Assembly (NCBI GenBank): GCA_002410125.1
Contig: DHQH01000110.1
Location: 1-25,884 of the forward strand
DNA: 25,884 nucleotides
Direction: 5' to 3'
Source of the DNA: Alphaproteobacteria bacterium UBA5343
GTDB lineage: Bacteria > Pseudomonadota > Alphaproteobacteria > RF32 > UBA5343
Shown here: positions 14,565 through 22,409 of the stretch, piece after piece
How the letters are laid out: the number at the start of each line of letters is the position of its first letter
Position numbering within the stretch: position 1 is the first letter of the stretch
Notes under the pieces: generated by a model
Seen by the model: the letters and a program-made list of their open reading frames with translations, nothing else
Database searches by the model: none
Told to the model about the DNA's origin: nothing
Translations under genes and position numbers: made by a program

Positions 14565-17500
14565 TTGAAAAAATTTCTAATCATATTGTCTTTACTTCTA
14601 GTTGTCGTAATTGGGGTTATTTTGTCATTACCATCTATTATTGACTGGAATGAGCATAAGGATGCGATTGTCAGCAAATTCACAGAGGTTACTGGTAAGG
14701 AAATGTTGGTGGATGGAAATTTGGATATTAAGATTTTCCCAGAACCTTCTATTACAGCTAATAATGTAAAAGTTTTAAATGTTGATGGTGGTAAAAATAC
14801 CAATATGATTGAAGTTGAAAATGTGGTGGTTAATGTTGGACTTTTATCTTTGATTAGTGGCGATATTGATGTAAAAAGGGTGTCGTTAGTAAAACCTAAG
14901 TTTTTTGTAGAGATGATGGAAAATGGTAAATTAAATACTGCTATTCCATTTGATGCAGAAAAAAGAGAACAACTTAATAAAAATCGACTTTCTTTTAATA
15001 GTGTAACAATTGAAAATGGTGAGCTTAGATATAGAGATATTGCAACTGATGTTGAGCGAGTTGGAAATAGATTTAATGCTGAGATAATTGCAGATAGTTT
15101 GCTTGGTCCTTATAGGATTGAGGGTAGTTTTGTTAAAGAAAAAGAACCTGTAGGATTTGCTTTTTCAATTGGAAAACTTGGTACGTTAGACCCTTGTGAA
15201 CTTAATCTTGTTTTGACCCATCCTGATACAGAATCATTTATTAATTTTTCAGGTTCTGTTGTCTATGCTGAAGAAGGTAAAGTTGTAAATGGTAATCTGA
15301 ATATTGAAGTAAAAAAATTAGAAAAGTTTTTAAGTAAATTTGTTGAGCAGAAATATTTAGCTCCAAATGTTGATCATCCTATTTTTGTTAATTCGGCTGT
15401 GACAGCAAATATTAATGAGGTTGAGTTTAGTAATTTGGTGTTTAGATATGGTACTAGTGAGGCAGCTGGTAATGCTTTTGTCGATTTGAAACATATTATT
15501 GGTAATAATGATGGGGATCAAAATGGTAAAACTAATATAGAGGCTAAGATTAACTTTACTAATATTGATCCACAGCCATTAATATCTAGTTTTAGGCATT
15601 TTAATAATTTGTATGAAACTGGCAAGGATGAATTTTCTATAACTGATGAAATTGTCTTTTTGGCTGATATTGATGCTAGTAAAGCATCTTACAATGGTAG
15701 TGATGTGAGAGATATTAGCTTTAGTTTTGATATGAAAGATGGTAAGTTTGTTATTAATGAGTTAAAGGCCTATATGCCAGGTAATACTGTTTTAGATGTT
15801 AGAGGAGATATTACATCTAAAGAAGGACTGCCATTTTTTAATGCTAATTATAATGTTAGTTCTAGTAATTTTAGAAATGTAATAAAGTGGTTAGGATATC
15901 AAGAGCCTGAATATAATAATACAATATTTAGAACTAGTTCTCTAAAAGGTAGTTATCTTGGTACTTTAAAAGATTTTTCAATTTCTGATGTTGAGCTTGC
16001 TTTTGATAAGACCTTAATTAAAGGTGGAGGTAACTTTAGTTTAGGAAATAGAAATAGTATTGGTCTAGGTTTTTCAATGGATAATATAAATCTTGATTCT
16101 TATTTGCCTGATATTAGTGATGAGTTATCGAAATTAAAATTATCTGACAGGATTAGATTAAAATTTAATAAACTATCATTATTAAAAGATTTTGATGTTA
16201 ATTTAAAAACCAAGATTGGTTTGATAGTTTATGAAAATCTACCAAATGAAAATGTAAAATTTGATGCTAGTCTAAAGGCGGGAGAATTGGAGGTTAAATC
16301 TCTTGATATTGGTAATGCAGCAGGTGTATCGATGAAGGTCAGTGGTACTGTTGATGGTTTTGGAGGAGAGCCTAAATTTAGAAGTCTTACTTATGATGTT
16401 AATTCAAATGATCCGAAAACATTTCTAAATAGGTTAGAATGGCAAGTGCCAATTTTTAAGGATGAGTATCTTAAAAATGTTAAATTAAGAGGGATTTTAG
16501 ATGGTGATCTTAATAATATGAGTGTTACTAATATTGCTAATATTGGAGAGTTTTATATTAAAAATAAAGGTGATATTACTACTAAAATAAATCAGAAATA
16601 TTTTGATATGGATGTTGAAATGAGGCATTCTGAATTTAGTAATTTTGTTAATATGCTTGGTTTTGATTATGAACCTAATGCCGGTAAACTTGGGGTGTTT
16701 AAGTTATTATCTAAGATTAATGGTAGTGTGCATGCTTATAATTTATCTGATATGAGGATGAGTATCGGACTTAGCAATTTCAATGGTAGTGTTCAGGTAG
16801 ATAAAAATACACCTAAAACTATGGTGATTACAAAATTTGATAGTAATGAATTTAATATCAATAAATTTTTAGAGAAGAAAAAATATAAGATAAAGAAAGA
16901 AGATGCTAGAGCATTTTTAGACTTTATAAAATCATATGCACAACATATTAATGAATCTCATTTAGTATTAGTAAATCAAGAAGTAACAGCTAAAGATTTG
17001 TATGTTAAGAAAAAACCTAAATGGTCAGTAGATCATTTTGATTTATCTATATTATCACAACTTAATTTTGATGCTGAAGTAAAAGTAGGCAAATTATATG
17101 TTGGTAAACACTTGATAGGTAATACTAGTTTTGTTTCAAAATTAAAAGATAATGTTTTAACAATTAATGATTTTGTAGGAAATTATAAAGAGGGAACCCT
17201 TAAGACTAATCTAACTCTTAGTGCTGCAGGAGAGCCATCTTTAAAGGGAGATTTTGTAGTAAATAATGCAAAAATTGGTAATAGTTTATTTGATGCACCT
17301 TTATATGATGTGATGGAATGCGAGTTATATATGGAAGGTAATTTTGATACCAACGGTAGATCTGTTAATGATTTTTATCACAATTTAAATTCAACATTTA
17401 ATTATGAGCTAACTGATGGTTATTTTAAAGGTTTTGATTTGGCTAGTATCATAATGGATTATAAAGAAAGAGAAAATGTTGATAGCTATAAAAACTTTAT

Positions 17501-18770
17501 GACAGATAAGCTAACAGAAGGAGATTTTAAGTTTACTAAAAATTCCGGTCAGTTGGTGATGAATAGAGGAAATATTAGGTTAGTTGATGCTAAAATTGAG
17601 GGTCAAGATTTAGAGATTGGAGTAAAAAATGTGATGTCAATTGCTGATTGGAATATGGAATCAGAATTTGATATAAAAGTAAAAGATATGCCATCTTATA
17701 AACTATCTCTTAAAGGGGATATGCATGCTCCAGAAATGTCTGTTGATATTACAGGACTAGAGAAGTCTTTAAAAGAAAAAATAGAAAAGGAAAAAGCTGA
17801 AAAAATTGCTGAAGAGAAGGCGCAATTGGAACTTATTAGATCTTCTATATTAAGGCAAAAAGAAAGGCTGAAAAAAGTTAAAGGACTGGTTGATAATGTG
17901 ATGCAGGAAATAACAATTGAAGTGTCAAAAACAGATGATAAAGTTGTTATAGAAAAGAAGAATATTATTGATAAAATTAATGCTAAAATAGATGAAGATT
18001 ATCGTTTTATCATTGTGATGTTTAAAAAGGAAGAATTTACATCTGCTGATATAGATAAGATAAAAGATAGAATTACAGAAATGGAGAAACAATCAAAATT
18101 AGTGTTAAGTGAAAAAGACGACATAATTATAGATAGTAAAAAGTCCAGAATTAGAAAAGTTATGACAGTAATTGAACTTAATAATATTAAATTTAGTGAT
18201 GTTATGAAAAATGTTAGTACATATATTACAGATACAAAAGCTAAGTTTAAGGAATGTGAATCTAATATTGATATAGATGCTAAAATATTTGATCCAAATT
18301 CTGCAATTAATACATCATCATTTGTGTTCGAGAAGACAAAAGATAAAGTTGCAGGTTTTTATGATGTATTAAAAACATCAACTAATATAGTAGAGCTCGA
18401 TAAAGTGATTGTAGAAAGTGGTGATACTTCAAAATTAATGGAGGCAGAGTTAGAAAAAATATCTGTTAATTTTGCTAAAATTCAAGAAATTTGGAACCCA
18501 TTATTAGAAACAGAACAAACAATTTATGAAAAACGAAAAGATAAAGCCACAAAAGAAAGAATAGTAAGCGATAATGTTGGGATGATTAAAACTAGTAAAG
18601 GCAAAATGATAATTAAAAAATCATATGATGAAATTATAGGGAAAAAGAAAACCTTAGAAAAATTACCTCAAATAGGTGATAACATTAGATCATCTATATT
18701 AAAGCCAATTGAAGATGAGATAAGTAAGGAAGGTAGTAATAATAAGGTATCAGGAACGATCACCAGATAA
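14565..18770 (+). CDS. AsmA-family protein with C-terminal coiled-coil tail
   Basis: I use the TTG at 14565 because GGAG lies seven bases upstream and translation then opens directly with a membrane anchor (MKKFLIILSLLLVVVIGVIL). The 1401-residue protein continues with the AsmA N-terminal pattern: VTGKEMLVDGNLDIKIFPEP, then VKVLNVDGG and VVNVGLLSLISGDIDVKRV. AsmA/TamB-type proteins are inner membrane anchored, extend as beta-rich grooves through the periplasm and are linked to lipid traffic and outer membrane homeostasis. The typical AsmA C-terminal part (FDLASIIMDYKERENVDSYK up to DMHAPEMSVDITGLE) ends near residue 1065. About 335 further residues, rich in Lys and Glu and probably coiled coil, follow (KSLKEKIEKEKAEKIAEEKA onward), which I do not know from ordinary AsmA proteins. 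Confidence 0.85.
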   Translation: MKKFLIILSLLLVVVIGVILSLPSIIDWNEHKDAIVSKFTEVTGKEMLVDGNLDIKIFPEPSITANNVKVLNVDGGKNTNMIEVENVVVNVGLLSLISGDIDVKRVSLVKPKFFVEMMENGKLNTAIPFDAEKREQLNKNRLSFNSVTIENGELRYRDIATDVERVGNRFNAEIIADSLLGPYRIEGSFVKEKEPVGFAFSIGKLGTLDPCELNLVLTHPDTESFINFSGSVVYAEEGKVVNGNLNIEVKKLEKFLSKFVEQKYLAPNVDHPIFVNSAVTANINEVEFSNLVFRYGTSEAAGNAFVDLKHIIGNNDGDQNGKTNIEAKINFTNIDPQPLISSFRHFNNLYETGKDEFSITDEIVFLADIDASKASYNGSDVRDISFSFDMKDGKFVINELKAYMPGNTVLDVRGDITSKEGLPFFNANYNVSSSNFRNVIKWLGYQEPEYNNTIFRTSSLKGSYLGTLKDFSISDVELAFDKTLIKGGGNFSLGNRNSIGLGFSMDNINLDSYLPDISDELSKLKLSDRIRLKFNKLSLLKDFDVNLKTKIGLIVYENLPNENVKFDASLKAGELEVKSLDIGNAAGVSMKVSGTVDGFGGEPKFRSLTYDVNSNDPKTFLNRLEWQVPIFKDEYLKNVKLRGILDGDLNNMSVTNIANIGEFYIKNKGDITTKINQKYFDMDVEMRHSEFSNFVNMLGFDYEPNAGKLGVFKLLSKINGSVHAYNLSDMRMSIGLSNFNGSVQVDKNTPKTMVITKFDSNEFNINKFLEKKKYKIKKEDARAFLDFIKSYAQHINESHLVLVNQEVTAKDLYVKKKPKWSVDHFDLSILSQLNFDAEVKVGKLYVGKHLIGNTSFVSKLKDNVLTINDFVGNYKEGTLKTNLTLSAAGEPSLKGDFVVNNAKIGNSLFDAPLYDVMECELYMEGNFDTNGRSVNDFYHNLNSTFNYELTDGYFKGFDLASIIMDYKERENVDSYKNFMTDKLTEGDFKFTKNSGQLVMNRGNIRLVDAKIEGQDLEIGVKNVMSIADWNMESEFDIKVKDMPSYKLSLKGDMHAPEMSVDITGLEKSLKEKIEKEKAEKIAEEKAQLELIRSSILRQKERLKKVKGLVDNVMQEITIEVSKTDDKVVIEKKNIIDKINAKIDEDYRFIIVMFKKEEFTSADIDKIKDRITEMEKQSKLVLSEKDDIIIDSKKSRIRKVMTVIELNNIKFSDVMKNVSTYITDTKAKFKECESNIDIDAKIFDPNSAINTSSFVFEKTKDKVAGFYDVLKTSTNIVELDKVIVESGDTSKLMEAELEKISVNFAKIQEIWNPLLETEQTIYEKRKDKATKERIVSDNVGMIKTSKGKMIIKKSYDEIIGKKKTLEKLPQIGDNIRSSILKPIEDEISKEGSNNKVSGTITR

Positions 18771-18774
18771 TTTT

Positions 18775-18998
18775 AATTGATTCTATGGTCACCTAATACA
18801 GAATTTACGAATATTGTGCTTAAGTCATTTATTCTTATGTAAAATCAATCGCAAAATTTCTATAGGTATCTAATTTAGCTTCGGTTGTTATCACTGCCCT
18901 TGCTTAATAAGATGTTACAATGATTTTGCAGACAAATAAACAAATTTATTTGTTTATTTACTTAGCAATTCTTATTATTTGACTCAAATAATTCAATT
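18775..18998. repeat. MITE-like repeat, long copy (copy A)
   Basis: The left end AATTGATTCTATGGTCACCT continues as AATACAGAATTTACGAAT, nearly identical to the repeats starting at 20006 and 21823. The right end, TTATTTGACTCAAATAATTC followed by AATT, matches the right end of the 20006 copy. The ends are inverted repeats of each other (AATTGATT and AATTCAATT). The interior is longer than in the other copies (224 against about 119 bases). It includes a perfect 11-base-pair AT-only hairpin at 18934-18959 that could act as a weak bidirectional terminator between asmA and the convergent RHH gene. Confidence 0.72.
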
Positions 18999-19053
18999 AA
19001 AATGGTTTGTATTTGTTTAGAAAATAGATTTATTTTACTAGAGATAATTCAAC

Positions 19054-19260
19054 TTAATTATTTTTTTGGAGGTTTTTTAGGACATAAACCCTAATGGCAC
19101 TAGATAAGTTGCCTGTGTTAGTTTCATCAATATTTGTGATTAATTGATTGATAGATATTTTTTGAGATTTGGCAATAGATTTTAGTTCTAGCCAGAATTC
19201 ATCTTCAATTGAGATGCTTGTTTCATGCTTACCAGCAATTACAGTTGATCTCTTCCTCAT
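19054..19260 (-). CDS. Small ribbon-helix-helix domain protein
   Basis: This 68-residue protein begins with a pattern (KRSTVIAGKHETSISIEDEF) common to the small alphaproteobacterial ribbon-helix-helix family. Two helices follow (WLELKSIAKSQ and ISINQLITNID), then the conserved GNLSSAIRVYVLKNL. RHH proteins usually bind DNA as dimers, but I know of no function established for this family. Its start codon shares one base with the sspB stop (TAATG), and AGGAAG within sspB is its ribosome binding site, so it is translationally coupled to sspB. This adjacency is common in Alphaproteobacteria. Confidence 0.85.
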   Translation of the reverse strand: MRKRSTVIAGKHETSISIEDEFWLELKSIAKSQKISINQLITNIDETNTGNLSSAIRVYVLKNLQKNN

Positions 19261-19751
19261 TATTTCTTCCTAAATGCATCAAGAGCAACTATATTGTCTC
19301 CTGAAGAAGCTTGCTGATATGCAATATCATCATTGTCAGAAAAATCATCTTCTAAATCAAGTTCGCTAAGAGATTCATTATTATTATCATCTAACTCAAA
19401 TTTAAGACCGAATTTTACATGAGGATCTGCAAAATACACAACAGAAGAATAAGGTACAACCAATGTCTGATTAAGACCGTTAAAGGCTAAATCAATCGAA
19501 AACTTATCATCTTCAACTCTAAGATTGCTATATTGATGTTGAATAACAATAGTCATTTCTTCAGGATATTGCTCCAATAATTTATCAGAAATATTAACTC
19601 CGTTACATCTAGTGTTAAAAGTAATGTAAAAATGATGTTCCCCAGGTAAACCATCTTTAGCAACCATCTTAAGAGCATCAATCATCACATTCTTAAGTGA
19701 CTTTTCAACCAATTTGTCATAATTAATTTCATCAATATAATTTTCTGTCAT
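19260..19751 (-). CDS. sspB: SspB-family ClpXP adaptor
   Basis: This 163-residue protein is the alphaproteobacterial form of SspB, which binds tmRNA-tagged proteins and tethers them to the protease ClpXP. The N-terminus (INYDKLVEKSLKNVMIDALK) and core segments (GEHHFYITFNTRCNGVNISD, PEEMTIVIQHQY, then VPYSSVVYFADPHVKFGLKF) match the family. An acidic linker (about residues 122-143) leads to a short C-terminal peptide, VALDAFRKK, the position where SspB carries its ClpX-binding tail. AAGGTG lies about nine bases before the ATG. The tmRNA gene lies immediately upstream on the same strand, so tag and tag receptor are encoded together. Confidence 0.92.
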   Translation of the reverse strand: MTENYIDEINYDKLVEKSLKNVMIDALKMVAKDGLPGEHHFYITFNTRCNGVNISDKLLEQYPEEMTIVIQHQYSNLRVEDDKFSIDLAFNGLNQTLVVPYSSVVYFADPHVKFGLKFELDDNNNESLSELDLEDDFSDNDDIAYQQASSGDNIVALDAFRKK

Positions 19752-19787
19752 CTAAAAAACACCTTAGGTTTATTATTGTTTGTAATA

Positions 19788-19812
19788 GGGTTTTCTGTTG
19801 ATAGGAAAACCC
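19788..19812 (-). terminator. Possible terminator after ssrA
   Basis: A perfect 8-base-pair hairpin, GGGTTTTC with GAAAACCC around a nine-base loop, lies between the tmRNA coding piece and sspB. The T tract behind it on the minus strand is poor (TATTACAAAC), so it may be an RNA-processing or weak termination signal, and some read-through into sspB is likely. Confidence 0.4.
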
Positions 19813-19869
19813 CAAACCCCACCTAATCCGCACAAAATGGAAAAGGAATTTAAGCGTCGCACACTACTA

Positions 19870-19908
19870 TTAAGCAGCTACAGCAACTGGTGCATTATTA
19901 TCGTTTGC
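19870..19908 (-). other. tmRNA proteolysis-tag reading frame
   Basis: The frame reads GCA AAC GAT AAT AAT followed by seven more codons and TAA, giving the peptide ANDNNAPVAVAA. With the alanine carried by tmRNA itself the added tag is AANDNNAPVAVAA. The AND start and the VAA end agree with alphaproteobacterial tags: the ending is the ClpX signal and the N-terminal AANDN part is the SspB contact region. Confidence 0.92.
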
Positions 19909-20005
19909 ACTTATTAAAGTTTGAACCGATAACGGTGGTATCTCACCGAACACAAGCAAATATAATGTTCAAAATCCTGTCGAACCTATTTCACCCCCAT
20001 AATAT

Positions 20006-20124
20006 AATTGATTCTATTGTCATCTAATACAGAATTAGCAAATAATAAAAAAAACACTTAGGAATTGCTAAGCTCAAGTTTTTGATTTTCTAAATTATTA
20101 TTATCTGACTCATATAATTCAATT
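20006..20124. repeat. MITE-like repeat inside the ssrA spacer (copy B)
   Basis: This 119-base element starts AATTGATTCTATTGTCATCT and continues AATACAGAATT, as in the copies at 18775 and 21823. It ends TCTGACTCATATAATTCAAT plus T. The two ends are imperfect inverted repeats (AATTGATTCTATTGTCA against AATTGAATTATATGAGTCA). It contains an inner palindrome, CTTAGGAATTGCTAAG. It sits wholly between the acceptor piece and the coding piece of the permuted tmRNA gene and makes up about 119 of the roughly 168 spacer bases. Confidence 0.75.
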
Positions 20125-20253
20125 ATCTTTATTCTAAGATAAATGATAAAATCCAAATCAGTTTGGTGGTGGAGGTGCCGAGTACCGCCCTCGGGTCCAG
20201 AATATCTAATAATTATAGCGTTTAGTGTCATAGTCAGTTGTCTGACACTTCAT

Positions 20254-20281
20254 ATAATAGTGATTTTTAGCCGTTTTGCAA
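20254..20281 (-). promoter_or_regulatory. Probable ssrA promoter
   Basis: On the minus strand TTGCAA (20276-20281) is followed after 16 bases by TATTAT (20254-20259). Transcription would begin near 20247, just ahead of the tmRNA acceptor piece. The spacing to the RNA supports it. Confidence 0.6.
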
Positions 20282-20415
20282 CATTTAATTAACTAGGAAT
20301 AGCTAAGAGATTAATTTAAATAGGGAAAAATAGCTAAAAATAGTTTCATCACAAATAGAATCCGTATAAATTTGTTTAAAAGCTTGGTTTAAAATAAATT
20401 TATAGAGGAAGAAAA

Positions 20416-21822
20416 ATGGATATTTTTGTTTATGATGACTTACACCCTGAAGATGTAGCAATGCTACAAGCTCTTTATTCTCGTAGTCCTGCAAGTGTTG
20501 TAAAACATATTGATAAAGTTAAAGGGGCAGATCGTGGTAAATTTATGGAAAAATTCTATATTGGTTATGGTCATGCATCAATTGGTGATTGTGGAACTTT
20601 TACATTATTTATTGAACAAGTCTCACAATTAGCAGCAAAAGCTGTTCAAAATAACTCTTTATATAATGGACAAGAAGCATCAACTAGATATCTTGACTTC
20701 TCAGAACAAGAAGTAATAGACCCGTATAAATCAGAATATACAGATAGTATTCAAAAAGACTGGATTAAAATCTATTTTAGAACTCTTAATAAATTAATTG
20801 AAAGTGTGAAAAAAGTTTATCCATTTAATGCTGATGAATATAAATCTGAAAAAATCTGGGAAAATACTATAAAAGCTAAATGCTTTGATATTTCTAGATC
20901 TCTTCTGCCTTGTGGAACTACAACTCTTCTTAGTTGGTCAACAAACCTTCGTCAAGCAAGAGATAATTTGATGAGACTTAAAAACCATCCATCAGAAGAA
21001 ATTAGAGATATGGCTAAAAACATATTCAAAGAAGTTTATAATAAATATCCATCTAGCTTTAATGGTCGTGAAATGGATCAAGCTGATGAATATTATCAAC
21101 CAAGAGATGATTTCTATAAGAAATATTCAAAAGAATGTCATTACATAAAAGATGAAGATTTAATTGATAGATTTAATATCTCTGAGGAAGAAATAGAGGG
21201 GCTTAATAATAGCGCTGATGTTTTAGCTAGAACAGAGGCTATTGATTTAGAATCTCTAAATAAAAATGAGGGTGAGTTTTTATCAGAAAGACCAAAAGGT
21301 GCAGGACTGCCTATTCATCTTGATAGTTATGGTAATTATAACTTAATGTTTATGTTAGATTTTGGTTCGTTTAGAGATATTCAAAGACATAGACATGGTG
21401 TGTGTCAAATCCCATTAGTTACAGCTAAATATGGACTTAATAAATGGTATCTTGGTGAGTTTGAAAAATATTTATCAAAAGAAGATTATCAAGAATTATT
21501 AAATGATATTCAAAGTCAGTTTGATAAGGTTGCTAATATTTCAACAAAAGGCATTGAAACAAATGAAGTAGCTGATCAGTATTATTTACCAATGGGCTGT
21601 AATTGCTTATGTCATCTTTCATATGGTTTACCACAAATGGTATATGTATCTGAGCTTAGAAGTGGTAAGACAGTACATCCATCGTTAAGACCAATTGCCC
21701 ATAGTATGGTTAAGTTGCTTAATAAAGATATTCCCAACCTTCCACTTTATGCTGATTTGAGTGCTAATAAGATGGATGCTAAGAGAGGGGTGCAGACTAT
21801 ATCTGAGAAAAAAGCATCATAG
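20416..21822 (+). CDS. Double-length ThyX-like protein (FAD-dependent thymidylate synthase family)
   Basis: ThyX makes dTMP from dUMP using methylenetetrahydrofolate, FAD and NADPH, and is usually 220-250 residues. This protein has 468 and looks like two ThyX-like halves. The N-terminal half has GYGHASIGDCGTFTLFIEQV and then NGQEASTRY (about 84-92), the second part of the ThyX signature, but QNN stands where RHR would be. The C-terminal half has DFGSFRDIQRHRHG with RHR at 324-326 but lacks the ExSxRY part. The active site may therefore be composite. GAGGAAG precedes the ATG by five bases. A MazG-type gene and a base permease follow, consistent with pyrimidine metabolism. Catalytic activity cannot be judged from sequence alone. 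Confidence 0.78.
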   Translation: MDIFVYDDLHPEDVAMLQALYSRSPASVVKHIDKVKGADRGKFMEKFYIGYGHASIGDCGTFTLFIEQVSQLAAKAVQNNSLYNGQEASTRYLDFSEQEVIDPYKSEYTDSIQKDWIKIYFRTLNKLIESVKKVYPFNADEYKSEKIWENTIKAKCFDISRSLLPCGTTTLLSWSTNLRQARDNLMRLKNHPSEEIRDMAKNIFKEVYNKYPSSFNGREMDQADEYYQPRDDFYKKYSKECHYIKDEDLIDRFNISEEEIEGLNNSADVLARTEAIDLESLNKNEGEFLSERPKGAGLPIHLDSYGNYNLMFMLDFGSFRDIQRHRHGVCQIPLVTAKYGLNKWYLGEFEKYLSKEDYQELLNDIQSQFDKVANISTKGIETNEVADQYYLPMGCNCLCHLSYGLPQMVYVSELRSGKTVHPSLRPIAHSMVKLLNKDIPNLPLYADLSANKMDAKRGVQTISEKKAS

Positions 21823-21936
21823 ATTTGATTCTAGAGAGATCTAATACAGAATTTGCGAATAATAAAAAATTTACGTATGAATTGCTACGCTAGAACTTTT
21901 GATTTTCTTAATTCTTATTATATCTAGTCTATAATA
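21823..21936. repeat. MITE-like repeat between thyX and mazG (copy C)
   Basis: The element starts directly after the thyX-like stop codon with ATTTGATTCTAGAGAGATCT and continues AATACAGAATTTGCGAATAA, matching the copies at 18775 and 20006. The interior GAATTGCTACGCTAGAACTT and the following TTGATTTTCTTAATTCTTA also align with the 20006 copy. The right end has drifted and its limit is approximate. Confidence 0.68.
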
Positions 21937-21977
21937 AAAGCTATGGAAGATAGAGTATAAATAAAAAAGGAAAAAAG

Positions 21978-22394
21978 ATGACAGATAATTATTTTGATGA
22001 ATATATGGATATGGTAAATGATTTTACCTCTGAAGTATCAAAAAATGATGATGAACAAACCAAGAGAAGAGCAGAGCTTTCACAGCAGTTTAATGGACAG
22101 ATTGCAAGAATGGATATGGCAATGTCCGGGATTGCTGGTGAAGCTGGTGAGATTAATGATATTTGGAAGAAAGTGAAATTTCATGGTGTGGCCTGGGATG
22201 AAGATAAAAAAACAAAAATGATTTTAGAGCTTGGTGATATGTATTGGTATCTTATGCAAGCATCTATGGCTCTTGGCATTTCTCCAATAGAGATTATGGA
22301 AAGAAATAAAGAAAAACTCCTGAAAAGAAATGGTGGTAGAAGATTTAATCAAGAAGAGTTTATCGCTAAAGAAGAGCGTAAGAAAATATCTTAA
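21978..22394 (+). CDS. MazG-type nucleotide pyrophosphohydrolase
   Basis: This 138-residue protein is an all-alpha NTP pyrophosphohydrolase of the MazG/dUTPase-2 fold, hydrolysing nucleoside triphosphates to monophosphates. The metal-binding motif is intact: Glu55 and Glu58 in AGEAGEI, and Glu84 and Asp87 in LELGDMYWYL, the EXXE...EXXD pattern. The single domain and length fit stand-alone MazG-like enzymes. AAGGAAAAAAG precedes the ATG. It follows the ThyX-like gene after a repeat and leads into the permease by 15 bases, so it may limit unwanted (d)NTPs or help provide dUMP; the substrate is not evident. Confidence 0.85.
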   Translation: MTDNYFDEYMDMVNDFTSEVSKNDDEQTKRRAELSQQFNGQIARMDMAMSGIAGEAGEINDIWKKVKFHGVAWDEDKKTKMILELGDMYWYLMQASMALGISPIEIMERNKEKLLKRNGGRRFNQEEFIAKEERKKIS

Positions 22395-22409
22395 TCTGGG
22401 AGTTTAGAT

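Larger units (their letters stand above)
19820..20247 (-). ncRNA. ssrA: Transfer-messenger RNA, circularly permuted two-piece form
   Basis: tmRNA rescues stalled ribosomes and adds a degradation tag. On the minus strand the acceptor piece comes first (about 20247 to 20167) and ends GGCACCTCCACCA, with the T arm CCGAG-GGCGGTA-CTCGG. A spacer follows, then the coding piece starts at 19998 with GGGGGTGAAATAGGTTCGAC. GGGGGTG pairs fully with CACCTCC of the other piece, forming the acceptor stem, and CAGGA of the coding piece can pair with TTCTG of the acceptor piece as helix P2. The tag frame is at 19870-19908. This order (acceptor piece, spacer, coding piece) is the alphaproteobacterial permuted gene. 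The outer mature ends are approximate. The spacer of about 168 bases is mostly a repeat element. Confidence 0.92.

Noticed and set aside
20167..20200. End of an ordinary tRNA gene (CCA, acceptor-like stem)
   Set aside because: The T loop is unusual, no cloverleaf precedes it, and the partner strand of the acceptor stem is at 19992-19998 with a tag frame, so it is the tmRNA acceptor piece.
20303..20494. Minus-strand open frame over the start of the ThyX-like gene
   Set aside because: It overlaps the conserved N-terminus of the ThyX-like protein, has no ribosome binding site and no recognisable domain.
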